A DNA stretch of 64,000 nt, taken from positions 248,001 to 312,000 of the forward strand of contig JAKZAN010000004.1 of assembly GCA_023053545.1 (NCBI GenBank). Reading direction: 5' to 3'. Positions within the stretch are counted from its first letter, which is position 1; every line of letters starts with the position of its first letter. Source of the stretch: Lepidurus packardi (taxonomy: Eukaryota; Arthropoda; Branchiopoda; Notostraca; Triopsidae). The position numbers and the translations under genes are program-made. Below are positions 54,188 through 64,000 of this stretch, piece after piece. The notes beneath the pieces are model-generated. The model was not told the origin of the DNA, did no database searches, and worked only from the letters and a program-made list of their open reading frames with translations.

Positions 54188-56042
54188 ATGGCAGTGGTAA
54201 GTTATGAGGAAGGTTTTTGTGGAAAGTCAAGATATTACGAGTTTTTAAACTTAATTTTAAAATGTACATTATTTTTTATTGCTTAGACTATGGAAAAGTT
54301 CATGTGGATTGTGGTGATCGTATGCCTGGAGGTAGTTTCAGCCGAGAACCGTGGCTGGGAATCGGACCCGAATACGGTTGGCAGTAATGTGACCTCTGAT
54401 CCTCGCTCAGGCAAATGTAAGTGGATAGTTTTTCGCAAAAAATTGTGTTTGGTTTTAATTCGTTTTGACTTCGGCAGTCTTGTCACTGTTTTCCATCGTG
54501 AAGTTCAAAAATGACGCCTGCAAAGGCAGCAATAGCTACAATGGGACGTGCTTAACTTCTGCAGAATGTTCTACAGCTGGTGGAACTGCGGCTGGCTCTT
54601 GCGCCTCTGGATTTGGAGTTTGCTGCACCCGTAAGACACATTTTGAACTAAACTAAGGGAGTCCAACGCTCAAATTTCACGTTTTAGTCATTATATCGAA
54701 ATGCGGGCAAAGCACGTCGAGAAACTGCACGTATTTCACGAACCCCGGTGTTGTGGGTACAACGTATTCCACCGGCGGTCAATGTTCGATGACGGTCAAG
54801 AAATGCGATGACAACGTTTGTCAATTGCGGGTGGACTTTATTTCGTTCAGTATCACACAGCCGACCAACAGCAGTAACAACCTTTGCCTTACGGACATAT
54901 TCACGGTCAGCGGAGCTTCTAACAACGTGCCAGCAATCTGCGGTGACAATGCTGGACAACATAGTAAGGAATTACTATACGTGTTTTTTATTATTCCAGT
55001 ATTTTGCACGCAGTACTCGTTTAGTTCATGATTTTTTAAAATAATTTTTAGTGTATCTTGATGCGACGACTGGTCAGGAAAGTTGGACTCTCAACTTTAT
55101 GCTTTCCGGAAGTTCGTCTCGAACGTGGAATTTGAAATTAACCCAGATTCCTTGCGACTCACGGCTTACAGGTGTGTAGACACGAATCCATTCATCTAAT
55201 GACATCTAAATTTTGAATCATTCTGAATTACGTTTTATTCATACAGCGCCGAGCGATTGCCTTCAATACTTCACGGAAGCCTCCGGGACGATTAAGAGCT
55301 ATAATTTCGATTTTGTTCCTAATACCGATCCAGCGAGGCAGATTTCTAACCAAGACTACTCCATCTGCATCCGCAAAAACCAGGGGTTTTGTGGAATCTG
55401 CTACACCGCTTGTACGGATTCTGTGAATTCAGCTAACCCGGTCTCTTTTACCATCACTGAATCCATAGCGACCCGAAACTTTGCACGCAACGAACAAGCA
55501 TTAGCGGTAGCTGCAGTAGCTGCAGTAGCTGCAGTAGCTGCAGTACCTGCAGTACCTGCAGTACCTGCAGTACCTGCAGTACCTGCAGTACCTGGAACAA
55601 CTGGGCCAGGCAGCGGTACTCCTGCCATTCCTGCCGTTCCTGCCGTTCCTGCCGTTCCTGCCGTGCCTGCCGTTCCTGCCGTTCCTGCCGTTCCGGGCAT
55701 TCTTGGCGGTTGTGCCAAAGATTGGGTCTCGATTCCTTGCGGCACTGACCAAACTAATTCTGCATTACTATCCGTTGTCGGAGATTACACAACTCAGTGC
55801 GTTGACAAATTTTGTGGGAGATTCTTCAACCCGATCAATGGCCTTGCTACCAATGCAGCTGTATACAGTAAACATCGTCACATTTTAGCTTAATTACTAT
55901 CTTAAAAAGCTCCGTTTCCCTCGCAGGTTACCGGACTCCGTTCGAAATTCGCTACTACACCGACAGCACGGAAACTGACGATGCTGCTAACATGGGTTTC
56001 TGCCTCAACTATGTTCAACAAGCCTGTACCTCGACCGGGTAA
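54188..56042 (+). CDS. secreted CUB-domain protein with VPA-repeat linker
   Basis: Seven exons: 54188-54196, 54287-54416, 54478-54630, 54688-54963, 55052-55171, 55247-55867, 55927-56042; 474 residues, every internal junction after the first in phase 1. A signal peptide (MAVTMEKFMWIVVIVCLEVVSA) is followed by a Cys-rich start (FLSLFSIVKF, NGTCLTSAEC, GTAAGSCASGFGVCC) characteristic of a large crustacean family. Then come a first CUB-like domain (CSMTVKKCDDNVCQLRVDF ... ICGDNAG), a second half with QDYSICIRKNQGFCGICY, an Ala/Val/Pro repeat linker (about residues 316-378) and a final Cys-paired segment. Extracellular; function unknown, with CUB folds usually binding proteins or glycans. Confidence 0.87.
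55505..55693 (+). repeat. coding minisatellite (AVA/AVP repeats)
   Basis: Nine-base units: first gcagtagct, then gcagtacct, later a separate block of gccgttcct with different synonymous codons. All are in frame within exon 6 of the CUB gene. Confidence 0.92.
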
Positions 56043-57009
56043 TACGGACCAGCGATGAAAAGCCTTTGGTTGCGAATTAATCACCCTTTTGTAGAGCAAT
56101 TTATTTATTCTTTTGCATGTTTTAGACGTGAAACCATTAGTTTATTCTGTACCACTTTTGAATTCTGTTGCAAGATAAAATCCTCCGCAGTACAGATGTG
56201 GTTTTGATGGTTACTTTCATTTACACTAAAAAAAAAAGAATAATTATGGTGTTTTAATCCACAGTTTGAGGGCGGCGTTTTTCCCCGAAAAAATGCAGCA
56301 AAAATAGAAACTTCGACTTCCGAGTAAAATTTTGTACAACTTTGAGTAGTAAGAATTTTACTTTTCCTGGTAGTGAAAACTTCTGAGATTAATTAATTTA
56401 TCCATCACGTGAAATGAAAGGACATTTTTACTTTTTATATTTACTGTTAATCATTATAATTCTTAGCCTTATAGGCCTTTTAGTCGTCTTTTATTGAACT
56501 TCTGGGGATCTATGGAATTGCACGACTGTCAAGGGCTATTTACGGAGTGAGTTTGTAAAAAGTTTCGATAGATTGGGTGGCTTCATTGACTTATTTTGAT
56601 CGTAAGTTGTTGAAAAAGAAGACGTTGTTTTAGATTTTTGTCAGCACCCCGTAACTGGTTTGCTTGCTATGAACCGCGATTAACCCACGAAGCCCGCTAC
56701 AGTATGCAGGTTCCTGGGTTACTGTTTAGTACATGGACGGTAAAGTGAACGAGTGCCCGTTTGTCGTTTGGTGAAATACCGAACGACAAAACGAGAAAAA
56801 TGTGATGAGCCGATGGAGAGTCCTGACAAGTTTGTCTCCGTCTCGTCCATAAAGTCTCGTCTTAAGACAGGCCGTTATGGACAGTTTGTAAAAACCCTAA
56901 ACTGTCGTTGCCATAAGGTAATATCATTAACTTGTTAAATAAAAGGGTAAAAAGCCACAAGGTAATTGCATCGTTTGGTTATTTTAGGCTCAAGGAAAAT
57001 ACAATTAGT
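56043..57009. other. CUB gene 3' flank and unassigned sequence
   Basis: A 62-codon ORF at 56753-56938 (with SVSSIKSRLKTGRYGQFVK) ends at a donor-like site and might be a stray exon, but nothing supports it further. No other feature seen. Confidence 0.4.
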
Positions 57010-57133
57010 GACCTATCCAGTGCCGGATTTAGCGACCCGGGGCCCCTAGGCAGTTAACTGAGTCGGGGCCCCCATTTTGGCACGTAGCAAAAAAATTGAC
57101 TTTACTTTTTATTTTTTATTTATTCAACGAACT

Positions 57134-57468
57134 CCCAAGTAGCACAAGTTGGTCGAAGGAACGTCTGTTTCTGACCTTTAACGTCAAAAAGTGACGTTAT
57201 TTCAACGTTGCAAAGACATACAATTTGCAATCTTTGGTAATCTTTTAATCGTTGGGGAAAGAAAAATCCCCGTAGGACTATATACTTGACTCTGAGCAAC
57301 GTTGTTTCGACCTAAAACGGACGATACCTTGGACGTCTAAATTTGACGATTATACAACGTAAAGGTGACATACAATTTGCAGTCCGTCTTAACGTCACAA
57401 AGTGACGTCAATTTCAGACGTCGGTGACGTCATTTCAACCATTTATCGACCAACTTGTGCTACTTGGG
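57134..57468. mobile_element. nested TIR element (MITE)
   Basis: Inverted termini cccaagtagcacaagttggt and accaacttgtgctacttggg bound about 335 bp of repeats built on acgtc/gacgt motifs (aacgtcaaaaagtgacgtta, aacgtcacaaagtgacgtca). It is inserted in the hAT element. No target duplication could be defined. Confidence 0.75.
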
Positions 57469-57570
57469 TTTGACTTTAGACAGTAGGCAAGCAGACTTAA
57501 AAATGAAATAAGCAAGTACCAACTATACTTTTTCACGTTATAATTTGTACATTTACATATAATTACAAGA

Positions 57571-58330
57571 TTACATTGCCGTGCGACGAACTTTCTTCTC
57601 TGCAAAGGAACGGATGACTTCACTATAGTCCACAGACGACGTTATTTCTGACTCTTTGTACAGCACAGATAGTGAATTAAGTCTGTTCTCTTCTGTGGTA
57701 GATCTTAAATAATTCTTTACTCTCTTTAATGCTGAAAACGACCGATCTGCCAAACAATTTGACCCCGGTGTACATAACAGCATCCGGAGCGCTATTCCCA
57801 CGTTTGGGTAAATATCCAAAAAGCCTTTTTCCAGAATGTACTTGTATACGTCCAGTGACGATAACTCTTTCCCCCATTTAGCCTCAGCCGACAACAAATG
57901 AGCTCGCAGGTGTAGACACTCGTTTTCCAATGTACCATCCAAATCCCCTGGATAGAAAGCTTGCAGGTTCCGTGCTCCATTACGGATGTCTTGAGATTCC
58001 AAATTACGAAGCTTCGTGAGAAAGTCAAACTTTTGACTTAAATTCTCGTAAGCAGAACCACGTATCTGTAGTTCTGCAATCAACCTGTCAATAATGACGT
58101 TGAAGACGGTGACTCTAAATCTGTCCCTGCCGGTCTCGGAGAGTTCGACCCCCTTTTCCTTTACTTCGTCAAACCGGACTTTTCGCTTTCGTTTCCTCTT
58201 CATATCGTATGCGTAATTCTGTTCATCACTTCTTCCCATAGCTTTCGACTCATAATGATCGAAGGTACCGGCTTTCCTTAAATCTTCTAGGTATGTTACG
58301 AAGGACCGATTTTCTCTTAATCTCTTCTTT
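57571..58330 (-). pseudogene. partial hAT transposase
   Basis: An open stretch from 58239 (frame traceable back to about 58330 as ENRSFVTYLEDLRKAGTFD) to a stop at 57571. It holds the C-terminal part of a hAT transposase: SQKFDFLTKLRNLE..., then the dimerisation domain YPNVGIALRMLLCTPGSNC, ADRSFSALKRVKNYLRSTT, ENRLNSLSVL. The N-terminal BED/TTF zinc finger and most catalytic residues are missing, so the copy is not autonomous. Confidence 0.82.
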
Positions 58331-58571
58331 TGAACTTACTGTAGACAAGTCTAAACACGCGTATCCTTGTGTAAGATGCTAGAGCTGTGGTTTGCAGAGG
58401 GATTCAGAATGTGTTGCCACCTTCATTGAAGCGCGAATTATGAAAAGCGGAGAAAAGAACCTACGCTGGCTTACAAAAATCTGACTAACTTCTTTTTTTA
58501 AATTTGATCACGTCGTAGGCTTTCAGCCTGTTGACGTTTCCTTTATGGAAAATGGTTCGAGAAAGCATACA

Positions 58572-58612
58572 TTATTTATTAGTCAGGTACACAGTACCTG
58601 ACTAATAAATAA
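58572..58612. repeat. 41-nt perfect hairpin
   Basis: 18-bp arms ttatttattagtcaggta / tacctgactaataaataa around cacag. It is followed by a CCTAA-like patch (58615-58690) similar to the TTAGG-like arrays elsewhere. Confidence 0.75.
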
Positions 58613-58845
58613 TAAATACACAGTACCTAACTAACTTAACCTAATTAAACATAATAAAACCTAACCAAACTAAACCTAAACAAGCTCAAACTAATCTAAT
58701 TACACTTAAAGCTACATGAAAATATATTACTCCGTGGGCCCCTGGGCCAAGGTCCAAAATGGGCTCCTAAACAGGTCGGGATGGGCCCCGTAGCCTCGTG
58801 GGGCCCTGGGCCCGTGCCCAGTTGGCCCATGCGATAAGACGGCCC

Positions 58846-58920
58846 TGGTGTCGGGACTTGAACTGGTGAACTACAGAACGAAAGTTAGGGCCTTTAACCA
58901 CTCCGCCAATCACTCGGTAG
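58846..58920 (-). repeat. tRNA-derived SINE-like fragment
   Basis: The minus strand reads tggcggagtggttaaaggcc (pol III box A) and, about 35 nt later, gttcaagtcccgacacca (box B plus a CCA-like end). Stems do not pair well, so it is not an active tRNA gene. It is better explained as a tRNA-derived SINE relic within the hAT element. Confidence 0.45.
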
Positions 58921-59143
58921 GTGAGGCTATAAGACATAACTTTTTCATAGTCTCCAAAATGATCTCCAGTTATTTTACATACTATTACATAAATTAATAT
59001 TTCGTACGGAAAAATTGACATTTTCTTTTCTTTGTCTTGTGCCCTCAACGTACTTCGGCACCTGGCACGGGGCCCCCTTCGAGGCTGGGGCCCCTAGGCA
59101 GCTGCCTAGTTTGCCTAGGCGGAGATACGGCACTGGACCTATC

Positions 59144-59842
59144 ACACCCTTCCCCTTATTTCGGTCCTCTCCTTTTCATGCGCAGTCTCTAGTTAAGCAC
59201 AAGAGCACAAGCTATGCGGTTTCCTGCCTAACCGCTACTTTGTGAATGGCAGCAAATTAGTTGTCGTAATTTCATATGCGGACAGCGGAAAATTTTCAGA
59301 AATAGAAAGAGATTATTGCAAAATTCTTTTTTTAAAAATAAGTCTTAGTAATAAAATCTAGGTCGCCTGCTTCGTGAAAATTTTGGTATAGGATTAAAAG
59401 AAAATCTTCATTTTAAATAAATAAATAATAAAACTTGAATGCTTTGTAGAAAATTATGGAAAGCAACCTTAGAAAATCGACGGTGTAGGTGCCTAGATAC
59501 ATTCCATGCATAAACACAAACAATATGTTTATCTTTATGCATACGCATAAACATAAGTGTCACAACATAATTTCGTTACATTGCACAGGGCATGGGAATT
59601 TGGAATCAAAATTCACCATGCTGAAGCGCCATTCGGCGTTCGAGTATACCATGGAGTATACGGTGGCCAACAGAAGAACTTCTTTACTCATTTTCCGGGT
59701 ACTTCTTATGAATTCTTTTTAAGACTTGGATTGTTTCTCTTACATAAAACCATCGTAGGGATGTTTCCTACTTAATAGAGCATGAAAATATTTATGTTTG
59801 GTCTATTTTTACCCAATTAATCAGAAAAAGAAACATGATCAA
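59144..59842. other. unassigned intergenic sequence
   Basis: No feature recognised up to the 46-bp repeat at 59843. Confidence 0.4.
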
Positions 59843-60119
59843 ACCAGGATCCGAATTTGGTGGTGAAGGACGCGAGGCGGAGTAGATGGAGGACGTCCTT
59901 CTAGACCCAATTGCAACTGCCCAATGCAAGACGATCCAGTGTGTGGTGAGAACGGCGTTTCATATGGTAACCGTTGTGAACAGAGATGTGCAGGTACGTG
60001 CAGTGACGGACTTGATTTCTATTCCCCAATGGTTACTAAATCCACCACTAAACTTAATATCGATTACAAGAGTCATAGAACGTCACCAAGGCCGATGTGA
60101 CAGAAGGGGCGTTCAGTGA
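59843..60119 (+). pseudogene. Kazal relic K10 (headless)
   Basis: After the 46-bp dispersed repeat, the frame from 59888 encodes a Kazal first part without a signal peptide (RPSRPNCNCPMQ, DPVCGENGVSYGNRC, donor at 59994). The second-exon homologue (60070-60119, IERHQGRCDRRG) remains, but the acceptor ttacag has become ttacaa, and use of the nearby AG meets a stop. No upstream exon or promoter. Its 3' flank to about 60480 is copied from the K8 type. Confidence 0.72.
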
Positions 60120-60633
60120 AAATACAATTCAGGAAAATTCCGATCGCAATTCCAATCACTCGTTTTCTACCAATTTATACGCATGTATTAGCACTCTAAG
60201 GACATATTTTTATCGTACGTTTATATGCTTCGAATCACTGTATTCCTACTTAATATGGTACTATTCTAAACGACACAGTAATTTTGTTAGAAAGGTAAAT
60301 CGTGACTGTATCTCTCCTAAATTCAGCTAGTTGGCAGCATAAGCCATAAGCTTCGTTGAACAAACGTCAGATTTTTTATCAACGGTTACAAAAGTTTGCA
60401 ACATTTATTCAAACCAGATTGTACATACCGAAATTTGGAAGCCTTTCACGTACAAAAAACTAAAATAAATGCCCACAAATTTTACAACTTGGGGCTAGCT
60501 ATCTAACTAGATACGCACTTGGAATCTATACACGACTGCAGAGAATAAAAAGAAACAAGTTGGCTGAGAGAATTTCCTCTCGACTTATAAAAAAACACAC
60601 GTATGCCCTGTTTAAGCTTCACATTTAGCTTGA
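60120..60633. other. K8-type flank duplicate and GOGAT 3' flank
   Basis: 60120-60480 is homologous to 19085-19465 (for example gaacaaacgtcagatttttt). The rest is the 3' flank of the glutamate synthase gene. Confidence 0.55.
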
Positions 60634-63600
60634 TCATGGCAAGGGGTCGTCTGTTTGCACCTGAATGACTCCTCCTGGCCCAGGTAAAGCTGAAGATCCC
60701 ATCAAATACTCATCGACCTCTCGAGCTGCTTGTCGACCTTCTGCAATGGCCCACACTACCAACGACTGACCACGCCTACAGTCTGTCAAATGGTTTCCAG
60801 AGTATGAGTCATATCCTTCTAATCTCTTTCTTTAACCTATTTTTTTCTTAGTTATTCGATTACCTCCAGCTGCATAAACTCCCGGTATGTTTGTCGAATA
60901 GCGTCCAGCATTTGTCTCAATATTTGATCGAGGATCTTGATCCAACTCCAGCTCGTTAATAATTTGCCTTTCTGGCCCCACAAAGCCCAACGCCAGCAAA
61001 ACCATGTCGCACTTGTAAACCTGCAAGTACCAACGCATTATAATTACTGTCCCTTATTCAGAGATGGCGCCACTAAATCTAATGTACTTTTTCAGAACCC
61101 GGTTTTTCTTCCATTTTCCACCTCCCAGTCGCATCTCGCACCCAGTCTACTTGCACCGTCTTAAGCCCGCATAACTTTCCCGTTCCATCATCCATGTACT
61201 CCTAATACAAATTCCAGGGAAATTAATCATAGAAATTAATGAATTGTACTTTCACTTAGAGTTCTCTGAAAACTTCTGTCAAGGCGAATAAAATGTTTCT
61301 TTTTCTTTCTTACCTTGCTCAAAACACCGTAGACGCGAGGATCTTGCCCGTAACGGGCTCGTACTTCTTCATGCCCGTACTCGACTCGTACTACTCGCGG
61401 GTTTTGCGGCCAAGGGTTATCTTGGCCCCGCTTTTGAGGCGGCGGCGGCAAGATGTCGAAATTCTTGATGGAGCTTGCTCCTTGTCTTAAGGCGGTCGCA
61501 ATGCAATCGCAGCCCGTGTCTCCGCCTCCCAAGACAATCACATACTTGTCTTTGGCGGAGAGAATGCTCGTGGAAGCGGACGAAGTAGACGTTCTTTGTT
61601 TCCGCTGCCAAGTTTCCAGGAAACTCATCGCTTGTACTACGCCATCCAACTGACGCCCGGGGAGGGGTAAATCGCGCGGCCAAGTGGCTCCCACACAAAG
61701 CACTACCGCATTGTACTCCTCGAGCAGATCCTTGGTAGAAATATCCTTGCCCACGTTGACGCAAGTCTGGAAATCAATGCCTTCTTCCGTCAAAAGTTTC
61801 AGTCGCCGATTCAGCACTGATCTGGCCATTTTCATACTGGGAATGCCGTACTGCAAGAGTCCTCCAATGGCGTCGTTCTTTTCGAAAACCGTCACCAAAT
61901 GCCCTGCCTAGAAAATTCAGAAAAACACAGTCCCACTTGATCCCTGTTCACTGATATCAGAAAAAACAAAAATCAGAAAAAAATCACCTTGTTCAGTTGA
62001 TGGGCAGCGGCTAAACCAGCCGGACCAGAGCCCACTACCGCTACCTTCTTGTCCGTCCGTATAAGGGGCGGTTCTGCTTCAATCCAGCCTTGCTCGAAGG
62101 CGTGGTCAATGATGGCGACCTCAATGCTTTTAATAGTGACGGCCGGGGCGTTGATCGCGAGGACGCAAGCGCTTTCGCAGGGGGCGGGGCAGACTCGACC
62201 AGTAAATTCCGGGAAATTGTTGGTCTGCAGGAGTTGCTGGAGCGCTTCCTTCCAGTGATTCTGGAAAACCAAGTCGTTCCACTTTGGAATCACGTTGCCC
62301 AAGGGACAGCCGAAAGAACTTTGGCAAAACGGAACGCCGCAGTCCATGCAGCGCGCAGCTTGGACGCGCAATCCCTTGCGCACCGTGTTGAAATTGTAGA
62401 TTTCGTCCCAGTCCTTGAGCCGTTTCTCAGCCGGCCTATACATGGCCGTTTCTCTTTCGTACTTGATAAATCCCCTGTATGGAAGGCATAAACGATTAAA
62501 CCAAATACACAATGAGAACAAATAGCATAATAAATCATAGTAAATAACGTCCATTACTAGACTACTTTAACACTTGAAAGAAAGAAACAAGGAAGTCAAC
62601 ATGTTGACGGAAACCACTTGGGCTAATGGCACACTTACCGCGTCTTATCCAGACGCTTCTTTTCGGTCACATGATCTGTTACCACGTCTTCGATATCGGC
62701 CACTTCGGTTTCACATTTCTTCACTACTGGGACTGGGACTTTCGCTTCGCTGAGAGGACGCAGCGCGCGCTGGTATTCGTAGGGAAAAACTTTGACGAAA
62801 TCCTTGGCAGCTGCGGGCCAATCTCCCAGAATCCTCTGCGCTACTTCAGAGCCAGTTTGCGCTTGAAACTCGGAGATCAGATCATGTACCGTACGCAGAT
62901 CTTCTGGTTCGCACAGCGGTTGCAATTCCACACTCGCTTTATTGCACTTCCTACGATCATGCCCTTAATTATTAGCTCTCTTTTTTAACAAATACGAGAT
63001 TTGGTACCCTTCGAACGTTTTGGCGGTGTCGTACACATAGGCAATACCTCCAGACATGCCTGCCGCGAAGTTACGCCCCGTCAAACCTAAAATGACCACC
63101 AATCCTCCCGTCATATACTCGCAACCATGATCACCCACGCCCTAAGTTAATAGAAATAAAATCCGTCTTAATTAAACTCGAATGAGCTTGCTATTTAGAG
63201 CTAATAAAGGAAATACAACCAATACAGAAACAATAATAATTAATAATAAATAAATAATAATATTCAATGAATAAATCAGTAACATAAAAGAAGTTGGAAT
63301 GGGAAACCCGGAAAGCAATTCCAAACAAGGAAATAGGCTCACCTCCACTACGGCTATCGCACCAGAATTGCGCACGGCAAACCGTTCAGCCACCACGCCC
63401 CTAAAAAACGCTTTGCCGCTCGTAGCACCATACAAACATACATTCCCCGCAATCACATTTTCTTCAGACGCAAAAATCACGTTCTTGGGCGGATAAACCA
63501 CCAATTCTCCTCCGGAAAGTCCCTACAACACACTATTTTCATCACTTGTTCTTTTTATATGCAAAATTTGTCTGTAATAACCTTTGCCACGTAATCGTTG

Positions 63601-64000
63601 GCATCTCCTTCTAAGGTCACGTGGACACCCTGCATTAGAAAGGCGCAAAAGCTCTGACCAGCCGAGCCAAATATCTTTAATCGAATACTCCTAGGTGGTA
63701 ACCCTTTGTCTCCGTATTTCCTATCGCGAGAAATACAAACGTTAGCCACACTTATCAGGTAAAAAGTGACAGACTAATTCAGGAAGGAAAAGCTTAACAA
63801 ACTTGGCAATGTGGTAGCTTAAAGTTGAGCCCACCGCACGCTGCTCATTCTGAATGCGCGATTCAATGTCCACTTCTTTCGTCCGGCCTTCAATCACCTC
63901 CCATGCTTGGGCTACCAACACATTATCCAGATGCTCTCCCAGATTAAAGTCTTGCGCCACCGAGCCGCCTTGGATATTCACACCCGGCCGCATTTGCTGA
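60634..64000 (-). CDS. GOGAT: glutamate synthase (NADPH/NADH GOGAT), 3' part
   Basis: Minus-strand exons: 63803-64000 (continues past the edge), 63582-63720, 63343-63522, 62996-63141, 62639-62950, 61988-62474, 61314-61907, 61088-61201, 60864-61020 and 60634-60782, with frame-consistent GT-AG introns. The first exons are the C-terminal GXGXG domain of the large-subunit part ([66 protein letters not shown]). The small-subunit part follows, with [4Fe-4S] cysteines ([10 protein letters not shown]...[15 protein letters not shown]), an FAD site ([21 protein letters not shown]) and an NAD(P)H site ([20 protein letters not shown]), ending ...[10 protein letters not shown] fused eukaryotic-type enzyme making glutamate from 2-oxoglutarate and glutamine. 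No lesion seen. Confidence 0.95.

Larger units (their letters stand above)
57010..59143. mobile_element. hAT transposon with 8-bp target duplication
   Basis: Element 57018-59135 is flanked by the perfect 8-bp repeat gacctatc (57010-57017 and 59136-59143). The tips are inverted: cagtgccggattt on the left and the complement of agatacggcactg on the right. Both subterminal regions contain ggggcccctaggca. It encodes a partial transposase and carries nested insertions. Confidence 0.88.

Noticed and set aside
55401-55752. Gly/Thr/Ala and Arg/Asn repeat ORFs on the minus strand
   Set aside because: Antisense of the CUB-gene minisatellite.
58846-58920. Functional tRNA gene
   Set aside because: Box A and box B are present, but the T-stem and acceptor stem do not pair and there is no clear cloverleaf.

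Overview
The window looks like nuclear DNA of a crustacean, most likely a Daphnia-type water flea. This is inferred from: AT-rich, transposon-littered DNA; genes on both strands split by very short GT-AG introns (about 47 to 85 nt); degenerate TTAGG-like (arthropod telomere type) arrays; TCAGT-type start regions behind TATA boxes; and expanded families typical of branchiopods (small Kazal inhibitors, CUB proteins, ionotropic receptors, BEL/Pao elements). No species can be named from sequence alone.

Layout. 1-3.6 kb: a possible small minus-strand secreted ORF, then a four-exon gene resembling the FLASH/CASP8AP2 coiled-coil proteins. 4.4-19.1 kb: the most distinctive part, a tandem cluster of eight two-exon Kazal-type serine protease inhibitor genes of two subtypes (A: K1, K3, K4, K6, K8; B: K2, K5, K7). 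Each has a TATA box, a near-identical signal peptide and an intron that separates the sixth cysteine from the first five. The cluster grew by segmental duplication of a unit holding A gene, B gene and a broken Aurora-kinase fragment (three copies). A 2-kb block of foreign DNA (AT-rich repeat, orphan exon-like ORF, hAT MITE, short-chain-dehydrogenase fragment) interrupts it. Relics of the family lie at 33.2-34.1 kb (K9, frameshifted), 51.5 kb (upstream block only) and 59.9-60.5 kb (K10, headless).

19.6-25.4 kb: MITE and retrotransposon remnants, an intact eight-exon SLC22-type organic ion transporter gene (minus strand) and a degenerate second copy of its 3' end. 25.6-33 kb: an AAT microsatellite, then a young BEL/Pao LTR retrotransposon with near-identical LTRs nested inside a non-autonomous element that has 8-bp target duplications. 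35-42.1 kb: a MITE copy, an alpha-1,3-fucosyltransferase gene, a dead hAT transposase, and a glycosyltransferase-like gene with two in-frame stops. 42.8-46.4 kb: an ionotropic receptor gene (minus) with MITE insertions in its introns. 47.6-50.9 kb: an Ig-superfamily gene, probably GPI-anchored. 53.2-56.0 kb: a duplicated 5' flank followed by a secreted CUB-domain protein with a VPA-repeat linker. 57.0-59.1 kb: a hAT element with a partial transposase, a nested TIR element and a tRNA-derived SINE-like piece. 60.6-64.0 kb: the 3' part of the glutamate synthase (GOGAT) gene, running off the right edge.

The single-copy genes (GOGAT, fucosyltransferase, transporter, IR, Ig protein, FLASH-like) look functionally unrelated. 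The biologically coherent unit is the Kazal cluster, whose predicted inhibitory P1 residue varies (M, T, E, K, R, L) on a nearly constant scaffold. All splice structures were assembled by eye from GT-AG sites, frame continuity and family motifs.
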